64,000 bases of DNA from positions 372,001-436,000 of the forward strand of contig CBDICI010000003.1 of assembly GCA_965277345.1 (NCBI GenBank). The letters run 5' to 3'. The translations under genes were made by a program, and so were the position numbers. Positions 17,246 through 26,080 of this stretch are shown here, piece by piece; the first letter of the stretch is position 1, and every line of letters begins with the position of its first letter. The stretch comes from CAIOYC01 sp965277345. Its GTDB lineage: Bacteria; Pseudomonadota; Alphaproteobacteria; Caulobacterales; Caulobacteraceae. The notes below the pieces were generated by a model. The model was given only the letters and a program-made list of their open reading frames with translations, was not told the DNA's origin and did not search any database.

Positions 17246-18121
17246 ATGAACGCGTCAACGCCCACAGCCGTGCCGCCCAACGCCGTAGTGGAGATAAGGG
17301 CGCCCAGGGGCCCGGCGGTGCGGATCGGCAATGCGCTCAAGCTTTCCGTCCTCGCCGGTCCCTGCCAGATGGAGAGCCGCCAGCACGCGCTGGAGACCGC
17401 CCACGCCCTGAAGGAGATCGCCGAGCGGCTGGACATCGGCCTTGTCTACAAGACCTCCTTCGACAAGGCCAACCGTACCTCCGCCAGCGCCCAGCGCGGC
17501 ATCGGCCTGAAGGACGCCCTGCCGATCTTCGCCGAAATCCGCGAGGGCGTCGGCCTGCCGACGCTCACCGATGTGCATGAGGCGGAGCACTGCGCGGCGG
17601 TGGCCGAGGCCATCGACGTCCTGCAGATTCCCGCCTTCCTGTGCCGCCAGACCGACCTTCTGCTGGCCGCCGCCCGCACCGGCCGGGCGATCAATGTGAA
17701 GAAGGGCCAGTTCCTGGCTCCTTGGGACATGCAGAACGTCATCGCCAAGATCAACGGCGCCGGCAATCCCAACGCCATGGCCTGCGAACGCGGCGTCTCT
17801 TTCGGCTACAACACCCTGGTCAGCGATATGCGGGCCCTGCCGATCATGGCCGAGATCGGCTGTCCGGTGGTGTTCGACGCCACCCACAGCGTGCAGCAGC
17901 CGGGCGGGCAGGGGACCTCCTCCGGCGGTCAGCGCCAGTTCGTGCCGGTGCTGGCCCGGGCGGCGGTGGCGGTGGGCGTCGCCTGCGTGTTCATGGAGAC
18001 CCACCCCGACCCGGACCACGCCCCCTCCGACGGCCCCAACATGGTGCCGCTGAACCAGTTCGAGGGCTTGCTCAAGGATCTCCTCGCCTTCGATGCCCTG
18101 GCCAAGGGCCGGAGCGCCTGA
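17246..18121 (+). CDS. kdsA: 3-deoxy-8-phosphooctulonate synthase (KDO8P synthase)
   Basis: The enzyme condenses arabinose 5-phosphate with phosphoenolpyruvate for the lipopolysaccharide core sugar KDO. The 291-residue protein shows AGPCQMESRQHA, YKTSFDKANRTS, VKKGQFLAPWDM and FDATHSVQQPG, all landmark motifs of the family. A longer frame extends 32 codons upstream, but it overlaps phrB antisense and adds nothing conserved, so I start at 17246. Its last 50 bases overlap the convergent DUF6285 gene. Confidence 0.95.
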   Translation: MNASTPTAVPPNAVVEIRAPRGPAVRIGNALKLSVLAGPCQMESRQHALETAHALKEIAERLDIGLVYKTSFDKANRTSASAQRGIGLKDALPIFAEIREGVGLPTLTDVHEAEHCAAVAEAIDVLQIPAFLCRQTDLLLAAARTGRAINVKKGQFLAPWDMQNVIAKINGAGNPNAMACERGVSFGYNTLVSDMRALPIMAEIGCPVVFDATHSVQQPGGQGTSSGGQRQFVPVLARAAVAVGVACVFMETHPDPDHAPSDGPNMVPLNQFEGLLKDLLAFDALAKGRSA

Positions 18122-18506
18122 CTTTTTGCGGCGTGGGAGGCCCAAGCGCCGCCTTCAGCCCCGAATAGTTCGGCTGGTCGATCCGCACCTGGGCTATGGC
18201 CAGGGCTCTGAGATGGGCGAGCAGGGCCGGGTCGTCGTCGGCGAGGGCGCCGGAGCGGATCGCCTCGCAAAGCGCGTGGTTCAAAGCCTCCAGCGGACCA
18301 TCCTGGCCGAGCAGGGCGATGAGCCGCGCGCGAGCCTCGTCTTCCATTGCGGCGCGTTGCTCGCCCTCGCGCTTCACCGTCGCCAGGGCGTTCACCGCCA
18401 CCCGCAGCAGGAAGGCGTCGCGATCCTTCATGTGCGGCGCGACCTTCTCCTCCAGGAACCGCGTCACCGCGTCCAGCAGTTCGCCCGCACTGGGATGGGT
18501 GGTCAT
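18072..18506 (-). CDS. DUF6285-family protein
   Basis: This 144-residue helical protein without membrane segments begins MTTHPSAGELLDAVTRFLEEKV, typical of DUF6285, a family usually next to an APH-like kinase and acyl-CoA dehydrogenase genes. Here it overlaps the stop codon of the phosphotransferase gene just upstream on the same strand, so the two are likely co-translated. Function is unknown. Its last 16 or so codons run antisense into the end of kdsA and may be a non-conserved tail. Confidence 0.8.
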   Translation of the reverse strand: MTTHPSAGELLDAVTRFLEEKVAPHMKDRDAFLLRVAVNALATVKREGEQRAAMEDEARARLIALLGQDGPLEALNHALCEAIRSGALADDDPALLAHLRALAIAQVRIDQPNYSGLKAALGPPTPQKVRRSGPWPGHRRRGDP

Positions 18507-19492
18507 GCCGCGCCTTCCATCAGGTTCATCAGGTCGATCTCGGTCTCGGAGACGCGCCGGCCGATCATGGCCCGCTCCACGGAGGGATCGGCGCCCGAGG
18601 CATAGGCGCCGTACATGATCAGGCACATGACGCCCCACTTCAGCGAGCCCAGCGCCTGCCAGTAGAGCACGCGGGCGAGCGGGATCGGCGCGCCGCCCGC
18701 TGCGCGGTACCCGTCCAGCAGCTGGACATAATCGCCAAACCCGCCCACCGGCCGCTCGCCGCCGAAGCGCCAGGAGTTGACGCTGAGCCAGCCGAGGTCC
18801 GCCGCCGGATCGCCCACATGGGCCAGCTCCCAGTCCAGCACCGCCACGAGGCCGTCGGCGGGGTGGATCATCAGGTTGCCGTTGCGGAAGTCGCCGTGCA
18901 CCAGGGCCGGCGCGGTCGTCGGCGGCCCGGATCTTCGCAGGCGCCGGAAGGCCAGTTCGAGGATCGGCCGCTCCGCCCCGCTCTCCCGATAGATGGCTTC
19001 GTACTTGTCGAGTTCCACCAAGGCGTCGGCGCGGGGGAGGGGCGGCAGGTCGGTGAGGTGGATGGCGTGGATCGCCGCCAATACCTCGCCGCAGCGCCGC
19101 GCCAGCCCCGGCCGAACGCCCGCGAAGGCCGCGCCCTGCACGATGCGCCGCCCCAGCGTCTCGCCTTCGACCCGACCCATCACATAGGCCTCGCCCAGCC
19201 GGTCGGCGGGGCTCGCCACATACAGGATTTGCGGAACCGGGGCGCCGGCCCGGCCCGCCAGTCCGATTAGCGCCGCCTCCGTCGCCAGTCCGGCGGTGCG
19301 CTGCGGATCGGCGCCGAGGCCGTCCGGCCGTCTGCGCAGGATCAGGCCACGCATCACGCCCCCCGCCTCGATATCGAAGGCCCAGGTTTCCTGACTGGCG
19401 CCGCCGGACAGCCGCCGGGGCTCGCCCACCAGTGCGCCTCCAAGCTGGGGCGCCAGGCGGGTGAGGGCGGCGGCGAGGGCGGTGGTCTCCAT
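18503..19492 (-). CDS. Aminoglycoside phosphotransferase-like kinase (ACAD10/11 type)
   Basis: This 329-residue protein kinase-like phosphotransferase has its catalytic loop in LVHGDFRNGNLM near residues 193-204 and the metal-binding aspartate in VLDWELAHVGDPAADLGWL near 212-230. Homologues fused or linked to acyl-CoA dehydrogenases (ACAD10/11) phosphorylate 4-hydroxyacyl-CoAs for beta-oxidation, and a similar role is the best guess. It is paired with DUF6285. No acyl-CoA dehydrogenase gene is adjacent here, so the substrate is uncertain and antibiotic resistance is unlikely. Confidence 0.85.
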   Translation of the reverse strand: METTALAAALTRLAPQLGGALVGEPRRLSGGASQETWAFDIEAGGVMRGLILRRRPDGLGADPQRTAGLATEAALIGLAGRAGAPVPQILYVASPADRLGEAYVMGRVEGETLGRRIVQGAAFAGVRPGLARRCGEVLAAIHAIHLTDLPPLPRADALVELDKYEAIYRESGAERPILELAFRRLRRSGPPTTAPALVHGDFRNGNLMIHPADGLVAVLDWELAHVGDPAADLGWLSVNSWRFGGERPVGGFGDYVQLLDGYRAAGGAPIPLARVLYWQALGSLKWGVMCLIMYGAYASGADPSVERAMIGRRVSETEIDLMNLMEGAA

Positions 19493-19530
19493 GCTTGCAG
19501 CTTCATGCCACACGCGTTCCACGCCAAGCC

Positions 19531-21612
19531 CTATCCGGCGGCAGACCAGCCCCCGTCCGGCTTCCAGTCGAACAGGGCCTGGAGAATGCGCACCGCCCGG
19601 CCGCGCGGGCTTTCCAGCCGGGGGTCGCGATGCAGGATCAGGCGCGCATCGTCGGCGGCGGCGATCATCAGGTCGCGATGCGTCACCGGATCGACGAAGC
19701 GGTAATCGGGCAGGCCGGACTGGCGCAGCCCCAGCGCATCGCCGCCGCCCCGCAGCTCCAGGTCCTTCTCGGCGATGAGGAAACCGTCCTCGGTCTCGCG
19801 CAGCACATTCAGCCGCGCCTGACCCGTGGCGGAGAGCGGGGGATCGTAGAGCAGCAGACACGCGCTCTGCGCCGCGCCGCGCCCGACCCGCCCCCGGAGC
19901 TGATGCAGTTGCGCCAGGCCGAAACGATCCGCGTGTTCGATCACCATGATGGTGGCGTTGGGGACGTTCACGCCCACCTCCACCACGGTGGTCGCCACCA
20001 GCACGCCGATGCGCCCCTCGGCAAAGGCGGCCATGACCGCGTCCTTCTCCACCGGGGCCAGTTGGCCGTGCACCAGCCCCACGGTCCGATCGCCCAGCGC
20101 CTGACGCAGCGCCCGGGCCCGCGCCTCGGCGGCGGTGACGTCCACCAGGAGTTCCGAGTCCGACACCAGAGGGCAGATCCAGAAGGCCTGCGCGCCGCCG
20201 CCTACCGCCCGTTGCAGCCGCCCGACGATTTCCGCAAGGCGGGCGGAGGGCGCCGCGGTGGTGGTGACTGGCTTTCGGCCGGCCGGCTTTTCGTCCAGCC
20301 GCGACACGTCGAGGTCGCCGTACAGGGTAAGCTCCAGCGTGCGCGGGATCGGCGTGGCGGACAGGGCCAGCAAATGGACGCTCTCGCCTTTTTCCTGCAA
20401 GCGTCGGCGCTCGTTGACGCCAAAGCGGTGCTGCTCGTCGACGACGGCCAGACTCAGCGATCGGAACCGGACGTCGTCCTGGAAAAGGGCGTGGGTGCCG
20501 ACGGCCACCTGCGCATCGCCGGAGGCCAGCGCCGCCAGCTTCGCGGCGCGCTCTACGCCCTTGTCGCGGCCGGTTAGCATAACGGCCGTTATCCCCGCCC
20601 GTTCAAGGGGTTGTGCAATAGTTTCGAAATGTTGGCGGGCGAGGATTTCGGTGGGCGCCATCAGAGCGGACTGGCGCCCTGAGACGGCCACCTCGGCCAT
20701 GGCCAGCATGGCCACCACCGTCTTGCCCGATCCGACGTCGCCCTGGACCAGCCGCGACATGCGCTCGCCTGAGGCCAGGTCGACGCCGATCTCGGCCAGG
20801 GTGCGATGCTGGGCGCCGGTCAGGCGGAAGGGCAGGGCGGCGGCGATGGCGTCGGTCCGCCCGGTGTGTGCAATCGCGGGCGCCGGGTTGCTGCGGCGTT
20901 CGGCCTTGCGCTGGGCCATGGCGAGGTGATGGGCGAGGAGTTCGTCATAGGCCAGCCGCCGCCGCGCGGGGGCGATGGCGTCCAGATCGGCTGCGCTTAC
21001 TGGCGAATGCAGCGCTGCCACCGCCTCGCGCCATGAGGGCCATCGGTGGCGCGCGAGCCAGGCGGGGTCCTGCCACTCCGGCAAGTCCGGCGCGCGCTCC
21101 AGCGCCGTCCGCGCCAGCCGCCGCAATGTGCGGGAGGGTAGACCGGCGGTGGTGGGATAGATCGGCTCATGGGGCGGTATCTCCGACGCCCGCTCGAGGG
21201 GGACCAGATAGTCCGGATGGGCGATGGACAGTTGCGCGCCATAGCGCTCGGCCTTGCCGCTCACCGCCCGCTGGCTTCCCGGCGGATGCGCTTCGGCCAG
21301 ATGCACGCCGTAGCCCTTGAACCAGCTCAGGAAGATGAGGCCGGTCTCATCGGCGCAGCGGATGGCGTAGGGCAGGCCCTTGCGCGCCGGCGGCACGTGG
21401 GCGTCGACCCTAACGTGGAAGGTCTGCACCTCGCCTTCCACCGCCTCGGCCACCTTGGTCACCGGCCGCTCGACCATGCCCTGCGGCGCCAGGAACAGCA
21501 CGTCGCGCACCAGGGGACCCGCCGCCCGCTCCACCAGCGGCGCGATCTTCGGCCCGACGCCCTTCAGCGAAGCGGCCGGGGCGAACAGGGGGAACAGAAT
21601 CTCCGGTCGCAT
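19531..21612 (-). CDS. recG: ATP-dependent DNA helicase RecG
   Basis: RecG remodels stalled replication forks and Holliday junctions. The 693-residue protein has the N-terminal wedge/OB domain, then superfamily 2 helicase motifs: LVQGDVGSGKTVVA (Walker A), VVDEQHRFGVNERRRL (DEQH box), SATPIPRTLELTLYGDLDVS, and VEVGVNVPNATIMVIEHADRFGLAQLHQLRGRVGR split over motifs V and VI. I place the start at 21612, at MRPEILFPLF. Eight further codons are open upstream. It diverges from sdhE. Confidence 0.95.
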   Translation of the reverse strand: MRPEILFPLFAPAASLKGVGPKIAPLVERAAGPLVRDVLFLAPQGMVERPVTKVAEAVEGEVQTFHVRVDAHVPPARKGLPYAIRCADETGLIFLSWFKGYGVHLAEAHPPGSQRAVSGKAERYGAQLSIAHPDYLVPLERASEIPPHEPIYPTTAGLPSRTLRRLARTALERAPDLPEWQDPAWLARHRWPSWREAVAALHSPVSAADLDAIAPARRRLAYDELLAHHLAMAQRKAERRSNPAPAIAHTGRTDAIAAALPFRLTGAQHRTLAEIGVDLASGERMSRLVQGDVGSGKTVVAMLAMAEVAVSGRQSALMAPTEILARQHFETIAQPLERAGITAVMLTGRDKGVERAAKLAALASGDAQVAVGTHALFQDDVRFRSLSLAVVDEQHRFGVNERRRLQEKGESVHLLALSATPIPRTLELTLYGDLDVSRLDEKPAGRKPVTTTAAPSARLAEIVGRLQRAVGGGAQAFWICPLVSDSELLVDVTAAEARARALRQALGDRTVGLVHGQLAPVEKDAVMAAFAEGRIGVLVATTVVEVGVNVPNATIMVIEHADRFGLAQLHQLRGRVGRGAAQSACLLLYDPPLSATGQARLNVLRETEDGFLIAEKDLELRGGGDALGLRQSGLPDYRFVDPVTHRDLMIAAADDARLILHRDPRLESPRGRAVRILQALFDWKPDGGWSAAG

Positions 21613-21681
21613 GGGGGAAGCATAGCGTCCGGTCAAGGCGCTGGCATGTTCCGTCTTCGTGCCCTATATCGCCGCCCTCCC

Positions 21682-21957
21682 ATGACCGACGCGATCACTC
21701 CCCCCGACCACCGGCTGAAGACGCTGCGGTTCCGCGCCTGGCGGCGGGGTTTCCGCGAGATCGACCTGATCCTCGGCCGTTTCGCCGACCGGCATGGCGA
21801 GGCTCTGTCACCCACCGAGCTCGAAGCGTTCGAGGCGCTGCTGGAGGCGAACGACCAGGACGTCTATGCCTGGATCATCGGCCAGGCGCCGACGCCGGCG
21901 GCGTACGACACGCCGCTGATGCTCCGCCTGCGCGCCTTCATCCCCGGGGCGCAATGA
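21682..21957 (+). CDS. sdhE: FAD assembly factor SdhE (succinate dehydrogenase assembly factor 2)
   Basis: This 91-residue helical protein promotes covalent flavinylation of SdhA. The conserved RGxxE stretch appears as RRGFREIDLILGRF near residues 21-34, and the family's second conserved part as LLEANDQDVYAWIIG. The start ATG at 21682 sits just after the recG promoter region. Its stop overlaps mfd (ATGA), a pairing seen in many alphaproteobacteria. Confidence 0.92.
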   Translation: MTDAITPPDHRLKTLRFRAWRRGFREIDLILGRFADRHGEALSPTELEAFEALLEANDQDVYAWIIGQAPTPAAYDTPLMLRLRAFIPGAQ

Positions 21958-24900
21958 ACGGCGACCTCGGCAAACTGGCCAAGGGCAAGGGCCGGATCGA
22001 CCTGGTCGGCGCGCCCGAGGGCTTCGACGCCATGGCCGTGGCGGACCTTGCCAAGGCGCACAAGGGCCTGACCGTCTTCGTCGCCCGCGACGCGGCCCGC
22101 GCCACCGATTTCGCCGAGGCGCTGCGCTTCTTCGATTCCAGGCTGGAGCAGGTCGGCTTTCCGGGGTGGGACTGCCTGCCCTACGATCGGGTCGGCCCTT
22201 CGCCCGGCGTGGCGGCGGCGCGGATGGCGGTGCTGAGCCGTCTGGCGTCGTACCGGCCGAGCGAGGCCCTGGTGCTGATCGTCACTGCCCCGGCCCTGAT
22301 GCAGCGCGTGCCGAGCCGCGAGACGGTAAAGGCCGCGCACTATCCGGCGCGGGTGGGTCGGGCGGTGGATGTGGCCGACCTGGAGCGCCACTTCGCCATG
22401 AACGGCTATGTGCGCGCTTCCACCGTCTCGGAACGCGGCGAGTTCGCCGTGCGCGGCGGGGTGATCGATGTGTTCGCGCCGGGGGCGGAGGAGCCGGTGC
22501 GGCTCGACCTGTTCGGCGACACGCTGGAATCGATCCGCGCCTTCGACCCTGAAACCCAGCGCTCTACCGGCCAGCTCCAGGCCATCGACCTTCTGCCGTC
22601 CTCCGAAGCCTTGATGGACAAGGACAACGTCTCCCGCTTCCGCGCCGGCTATGTGGCGGCGTTCGGCGTGGTAAACGACGACCCGCTCTACGACACGGTG
22701 AGCGAGGGGGGCCGCCGGGCGGGGATGGAGCATTTCCTGCCCCTGTTCTACGAGCGGCTGGAGACCCTGTTCGACTATGCGGGCGAGGGCGCGCTGTTCG
22801 CCCTCGACCACCTGGCGGCCGAGGCGCGCGACGAGCGCTGGGCCATGGCCGTCGACGCCTTCGGGGCGCGCCGGGAGGCCATGAAGGCGCGCACCGTTAA
22901 GAGCGGCGGCGCAGTCTACCGCCCCCTGCCGCCGGATAGCCTCTATCTGTCGCCCGAGCAGTGGCAGGCGCGGATGGCCGACCACGCCGAGCGGCGCTTC
23001 TCGCCCTTCGTGCGCGAGGAGAGCGCGACGGTTGTGGACATGGGCGCGCGCCAGGGCCGCAGCTTCGCGCCGGAACGGGCGCAGGACAGCGTGAATCTGT
23101 TCGAGTCCGTCGCCGCCCATGCGGCCCAGCTCTCCAAGACTGGAAAGAGAGTGCTGTTCGCCTCCTGGTCGGACGGGTCGTCTGACCGGCTGGGCGCCAT
23201 GCTGGCCGACCACGGGCTCGGCAAGGTGCGGCTGGCCGGCGACTGGGCCGGGGCTCAGGCGTTCGGCGTCGCCGGAACCAGGCAGAAGCCGCCGCAGCGC
23301 GCCGTGCTGCCGGTGGAGGGCGGGTTCGAGACCGCCAGCCTCGCCGTCATTTCCGAAACCGACATCCTCGGCGACCGTCTGGCCCGGCCCAAGCGCCGGC
23401 GGCGCGCGGCCAACTTCCTGGCCGAAGCCACCTCGCTCACCCCGGGCGACCTCGTGGTGCACGTCGATCACGGTATCGGCCGTTATGAGGGCCTGAAGAC
23501 GCTGGAGGTGGGCGGGGCGGCGCACGACTGCCTGGACCTCCAGTACGGCGGCGAGGCGCGGCTCTATCTGCCGGTGGAGAATATCGATCTGCTCACCCGC
23601 TACGGCTCGGAGAGCGAGGGCGTGCAGCTTGACCGGCTGGGCGGCGCGGCCTGGCAGGCGCGCAAGGCCAAGGCCAAGCAGCGCCTGCGCGAAATGGCGG
23701 AGGGGCTGATCCAGCTCGCCGCCGCCCGGGCGCTGAAGTCCACGGCGGAGATAGATCCGCCGCAAGGCCTGTTCGACGAGTTTTGCGCCCGCTTCCCTTA
23801 TGAGGAGACGGAAGATCAGCTCAACGCCATTTCCGATGTGATTACAGATCTTTCCGCCGGAAAGCCGATGGACCGGCTGATCTGCGGCGACGTGGGCTTC
23901 GGCAAGACCGAAGTGGCGCTGCGCGCGGCCTTCGTGGTGGCCATGAGCGGACAGCAGGTGGCGGTGGTGTGCCCGACCACGCTCCTCGCCCGCCAGCACT
24001 TCAAGACCTTCCAGGAGCGTTTCGCCGGCTGGCCGGTGAAGGTGCGCCAGCTTTCGCGCATGGTGGCGGCGAAGGAGGCGGGGGAGACCCGCAGCGCACT
24101 CGCGGCCGGCGAGGTGGAGGTCGTGGTCGGCACCCACGCGGTGCTGTCCAAACAGGTTTCGTTCAAGGACCTCGGCCTCGTCGTCGTCGATGAGGAGCAG
24201 CACTTCGGCGTCAAGCACAAGGAGGCGCTGAAGGCGCTCCGCGCCGATGTGCATATGCTGACCCTCACCGCCACGCCGATCCCGCGCACGCTGCAGATGG
24301 CGCTGTCGGGCATCCGCGAAATGTCGATTATCGCCACCCCGCCGGTGGACCGCCTGGCGGTGCGCACCTACGTCACGCCCAGCGACCCGGTGGTGCTGCG
24401 CGAGGCGCTGCTGCGCGAAAAGTATCGTGGCGGCCAGGCCTATCTGGTGGCGCCCCGCATCTCGGACCTCCCGACGCTGGAGACCTTCCTGCGCGAACAG
24501 GTTCCGGAGGTGAAGTTCGTGGTCGGCCACGGCCAGATGGCGCCGACGCAGCTGGAGGCGGTGATGAGCGCCTTCTATGACGGCGCCTATGACGTGCTTT
24601 TGGCCACCACCATCGTGGAGTCCGGGCTCGACATTCCCACCGCCAACACCCTGATCATCCACCGCGCCGACATGTTCGGCCTGTCCCAGCTTTATCAGTT
24701 ACGCGGCCGGGTGGGCCGGGCCAAGGCGCGCGCCTACGCCTATCTCACCACCCCGCTGGAGCGCCCGATCACGGAGGCCGCCGAGAAGCGGCTGAAGGTG
24801 CTGCAGTCGCTGGACAGCCTCGGCGCCGGCTTCCAGCTCGCCTCGCACGACCTCGACATCCGCGGCGGCGGCAATCTCCTCGGCGACGAACAGTCCGGCC

Positions 24901-25460
24901 ATATCAAGGAGATCGGCGTCGAGCTCTACCAGCAGATGCTGGAGGACGCGGTGGCGGAACTCGGCGCCAAAGGGGGGGCGGACGTGGTGATCCTCGATGA
25001 TCGCGGCTGGTCGCCGCAGATCAATACCGGTGCGGCGGTGCTGATTCCCGAGGAATACGTGCCCGACCTGAACGTGCGCCTCTCGCTCTACCGCCGCCTG
25101 TCGGACGCGGAGCGGGCGGAGGATCGCGAAGCCCTGGCCGCCGAACTGATCGACCGCTTCGGTCCCTTGCCGGAAGAGGCCGGGCAACTGCTCAAGGTGG
25201 TGGCGATCAAGGGCCTGTGCCGAGAGGCCAACGCCGCCAAGATCGACGTGGGCCCCAAGGGCGCGGTCGTCACCTTCCGGGGGGACGCCTTCCCCAATCC
25301 CATGGCGCTGGTCAAGCTGGTGCAGTCCCGGCCCAACGACTGGCGCATCCGTCCCGACCACAAGGTGGTGGTGAAGGGCGAGTGGGACAGGCCCGATGCG
25401 CGCCTGAACGCCGCCGAACGCATCCTCACCGCCCTCGCCAGGGCCGCCCAGGCGGCATGA
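21954..25460 (+). CDS. mfd: Transcription-repair coupling factor Mfd
   Basis: Mfd displaces RNA polymerase stalled at lesions and recruits UvrA. The 1168-residue protein is full length. It has N-terminal UvrB-like modules (GWDCLPYDRVGPSP near residue 70), the RNA polymerase-interacting domain around 480-560 (LTPGDLVVHVDHGIGRYEG), a RecG-like translocase with ICGDVGFGKTEVALRA and VVDEEQHFGVKHKE, and the C-terminal TRCF domain. It ends two bases before a convergent membrane-protein gene. Confidence 0.97.
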   Translation: MNGDLGKLAKGKGRIDLVGAPEGFDAMAVADLAKAHKGLTVFVARDAARATDFAEALRFFDSRLEQVGFPGWDCLPYDRVGPSPGVAAARMAVLSRLASYRPSEALVLIVTAPALMQRVPSRETVKAAHYPARVGRAVDVADLERHFAMNGYVRASTVSERGEFAVRGGVIDVFAPGAEEPVRLDLFGDTLESIRAFDPETQRSTGQLQAIDLLPSSEALMDKDNVSRFRAGYVAAFGVVNDDPLYDTVSEGGRRAGMEHFLPLFYERLETLFDYAGEGALFALDHLAAEARDERWAMAVDAFGARREAMKARTVKSGGAVYRPLPPDSLYLSPEQWQARMADHAERRFSPFVREESATVVDMGARQGRSFAPERAQDSVNLFESVAAHAAQLSKTGKRVLFASWSDGSSDRLGAMLADHGLGKVRLAGDWAGAQAFGVAGTRQKPPQRAVLPVEGGFETASLAVISETDILGDRLARPKRRRRAANFLAEATSLTPGDLVVHVDHGIGRYEGLKTLEVGGAAHDCLDLQYGGEARLYLPVENIDLLTRYGSESEGVQLDRLGGAAWQARKAKAKQRLREMAEGLIQLAAARALKSTAEIDPPQGLFDEFCARFPYEETEDQLNAISDVITDLSAGKPMDRLICGDVGFGKTEVALRAAFVVAMSGQQVAVVCPTTLLARQHFKTFQERFAGWPVKVRQLSRMVAAKEAGETRSALAAGEVEVVVGTHAVLSKQVSFKDLGLVVVDEEQHFGVKHKEALKALRADVHMLTLTATPIPRTLQMALSGIREMSIIATPPVDRLAVRTYVTPSDPVVLREALLREKYRGGQAYLVAPRISDLPTLETFLREQVPEVKFVVGHGQMAPTQLEAVMSAFYDGAYDVLLATTIVESGLDIPTANTLIIHRADMFGLSQLYQLRGRVGRAKARAYAYLTTPLERPITEAAEKRLKVLQSLDSLGAGFQLASHDLDIRGGGNLLGDEQSGHIKEIGVELYQQMLEDAVAELGAKGGADVVILDDRGWSPQINTGAAVLIPEEYVPDLNVRLSLYRRLSDAERAEDREALAAELIDRFGPLPEEAGQLLKVVAIKGLCREANAAKIDVGPKGAVVTFRGDAFPNPMALVKLVQSRPNDWRIRPDHKVVVKGEWDRPDARLNAAERILTALARAAQAA

Positions 25461-25462
25461 GC

Positions 25463-25999
25463 CTAGGGAACGTCGGCGACCGGTACGCTGGCCGGGGCCA
25501 GCTTGGCTGCCTGCAGCAGCTTGTGGCCGCGCAGACCCATCTCCACCCCCCGCGCCACGAACAGTCCGGCGCCCAGGACCGAGGGCAGCACATTGGCCAT
25601 GACCGGGCGAAGCGAGATGGCGTGGGCCTGGCTTTGCATCAGGTAGCTCAGCCCCGTGCGGGCGAAGATCAGGATGACGATGAACAGCATGGCCATGGCC
25701 GAGCCCTGAGCCAACACCCGGCCGGTGGCGGGATCGACGCTCATCCCGATCGAGGCGCCGCGGAAATAGCCCAGCACCAGGCCGAGGACGAAGGTGACCG
25801 CGATCCAGACCCACTCCCCGCCGACGGGTTGGGCGCTGTAGAGCGCCAGGCCGCTCAACAGGAGGAACAGGGTCGGCAGGATCCAGGCCCTATAGGGGTT
25901 GAAGGGCGTCGCCCGCATCATCCGCCGCATACGGAAGGCGAGCAGGCCGACGAACAGGACGCCGATGACCAGATAGATGAGCAGTTGCTGAGGATGCAC
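25463..25999 (-). CDS. CcdC-like (DUF1453) integral membrane protein
   Basis: This 178-residue protein has four or five hydrophobic segments (about residues 8-24, 41-55, 65-80, 100-118 and 130-150). LGLVLGYFRGASIGMSVDPATGRV between the third and fourth is characteristic of CcdC/DUF1453 proteins. No enzymatic motif is visible. CcdC was named from Bacillus cytochrome c biogenesis loci, where it is not essential, so no function can be assigned. It converges on mfd and lies downstream of popA on the same strand, 81 bases away. Confidence 0.65.
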   Translation of the reverse strand: MHPQQLLIYLVIGVLFVGLLAFRMRRMMRATPFNPYRAWILPTLFLLLSGLALYSAQPVGGEWVWIAVTFVLGLVLGYFRGASIGMSVDPATGRVLAQGSAMAMLFIVILIFARTGLSYLMQSQAHAISLRPVMANVLPSVLGAGLFVARGVEMGLRGHKLLQAAKLAPASVPVADVP

Positions 26000-26080
26000 G
26001 CGCTGACTCCGTGGAGGTTGGTCCTAGTTCGCCATCGCCGGGCGTTCGATGCAATCCCCTATCGGGCGCCGATCCGGCCC

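Noticed and set aside
18503..19492. Aminoglycoside resistance gene
   Set aside because: The APH fold is present, but sequence style and the DUF6285 partner match ACAD10/11-type kinases of acyl-CoA metabolism, not resistance enzymes.
21864..24662. A 932-codon open frame on the minus strand across mfd
   Set aside because: It is antisense to mfd, rich in His, Arg and Gly as expected for a GC-rich shadow frame, and shows no known domain.
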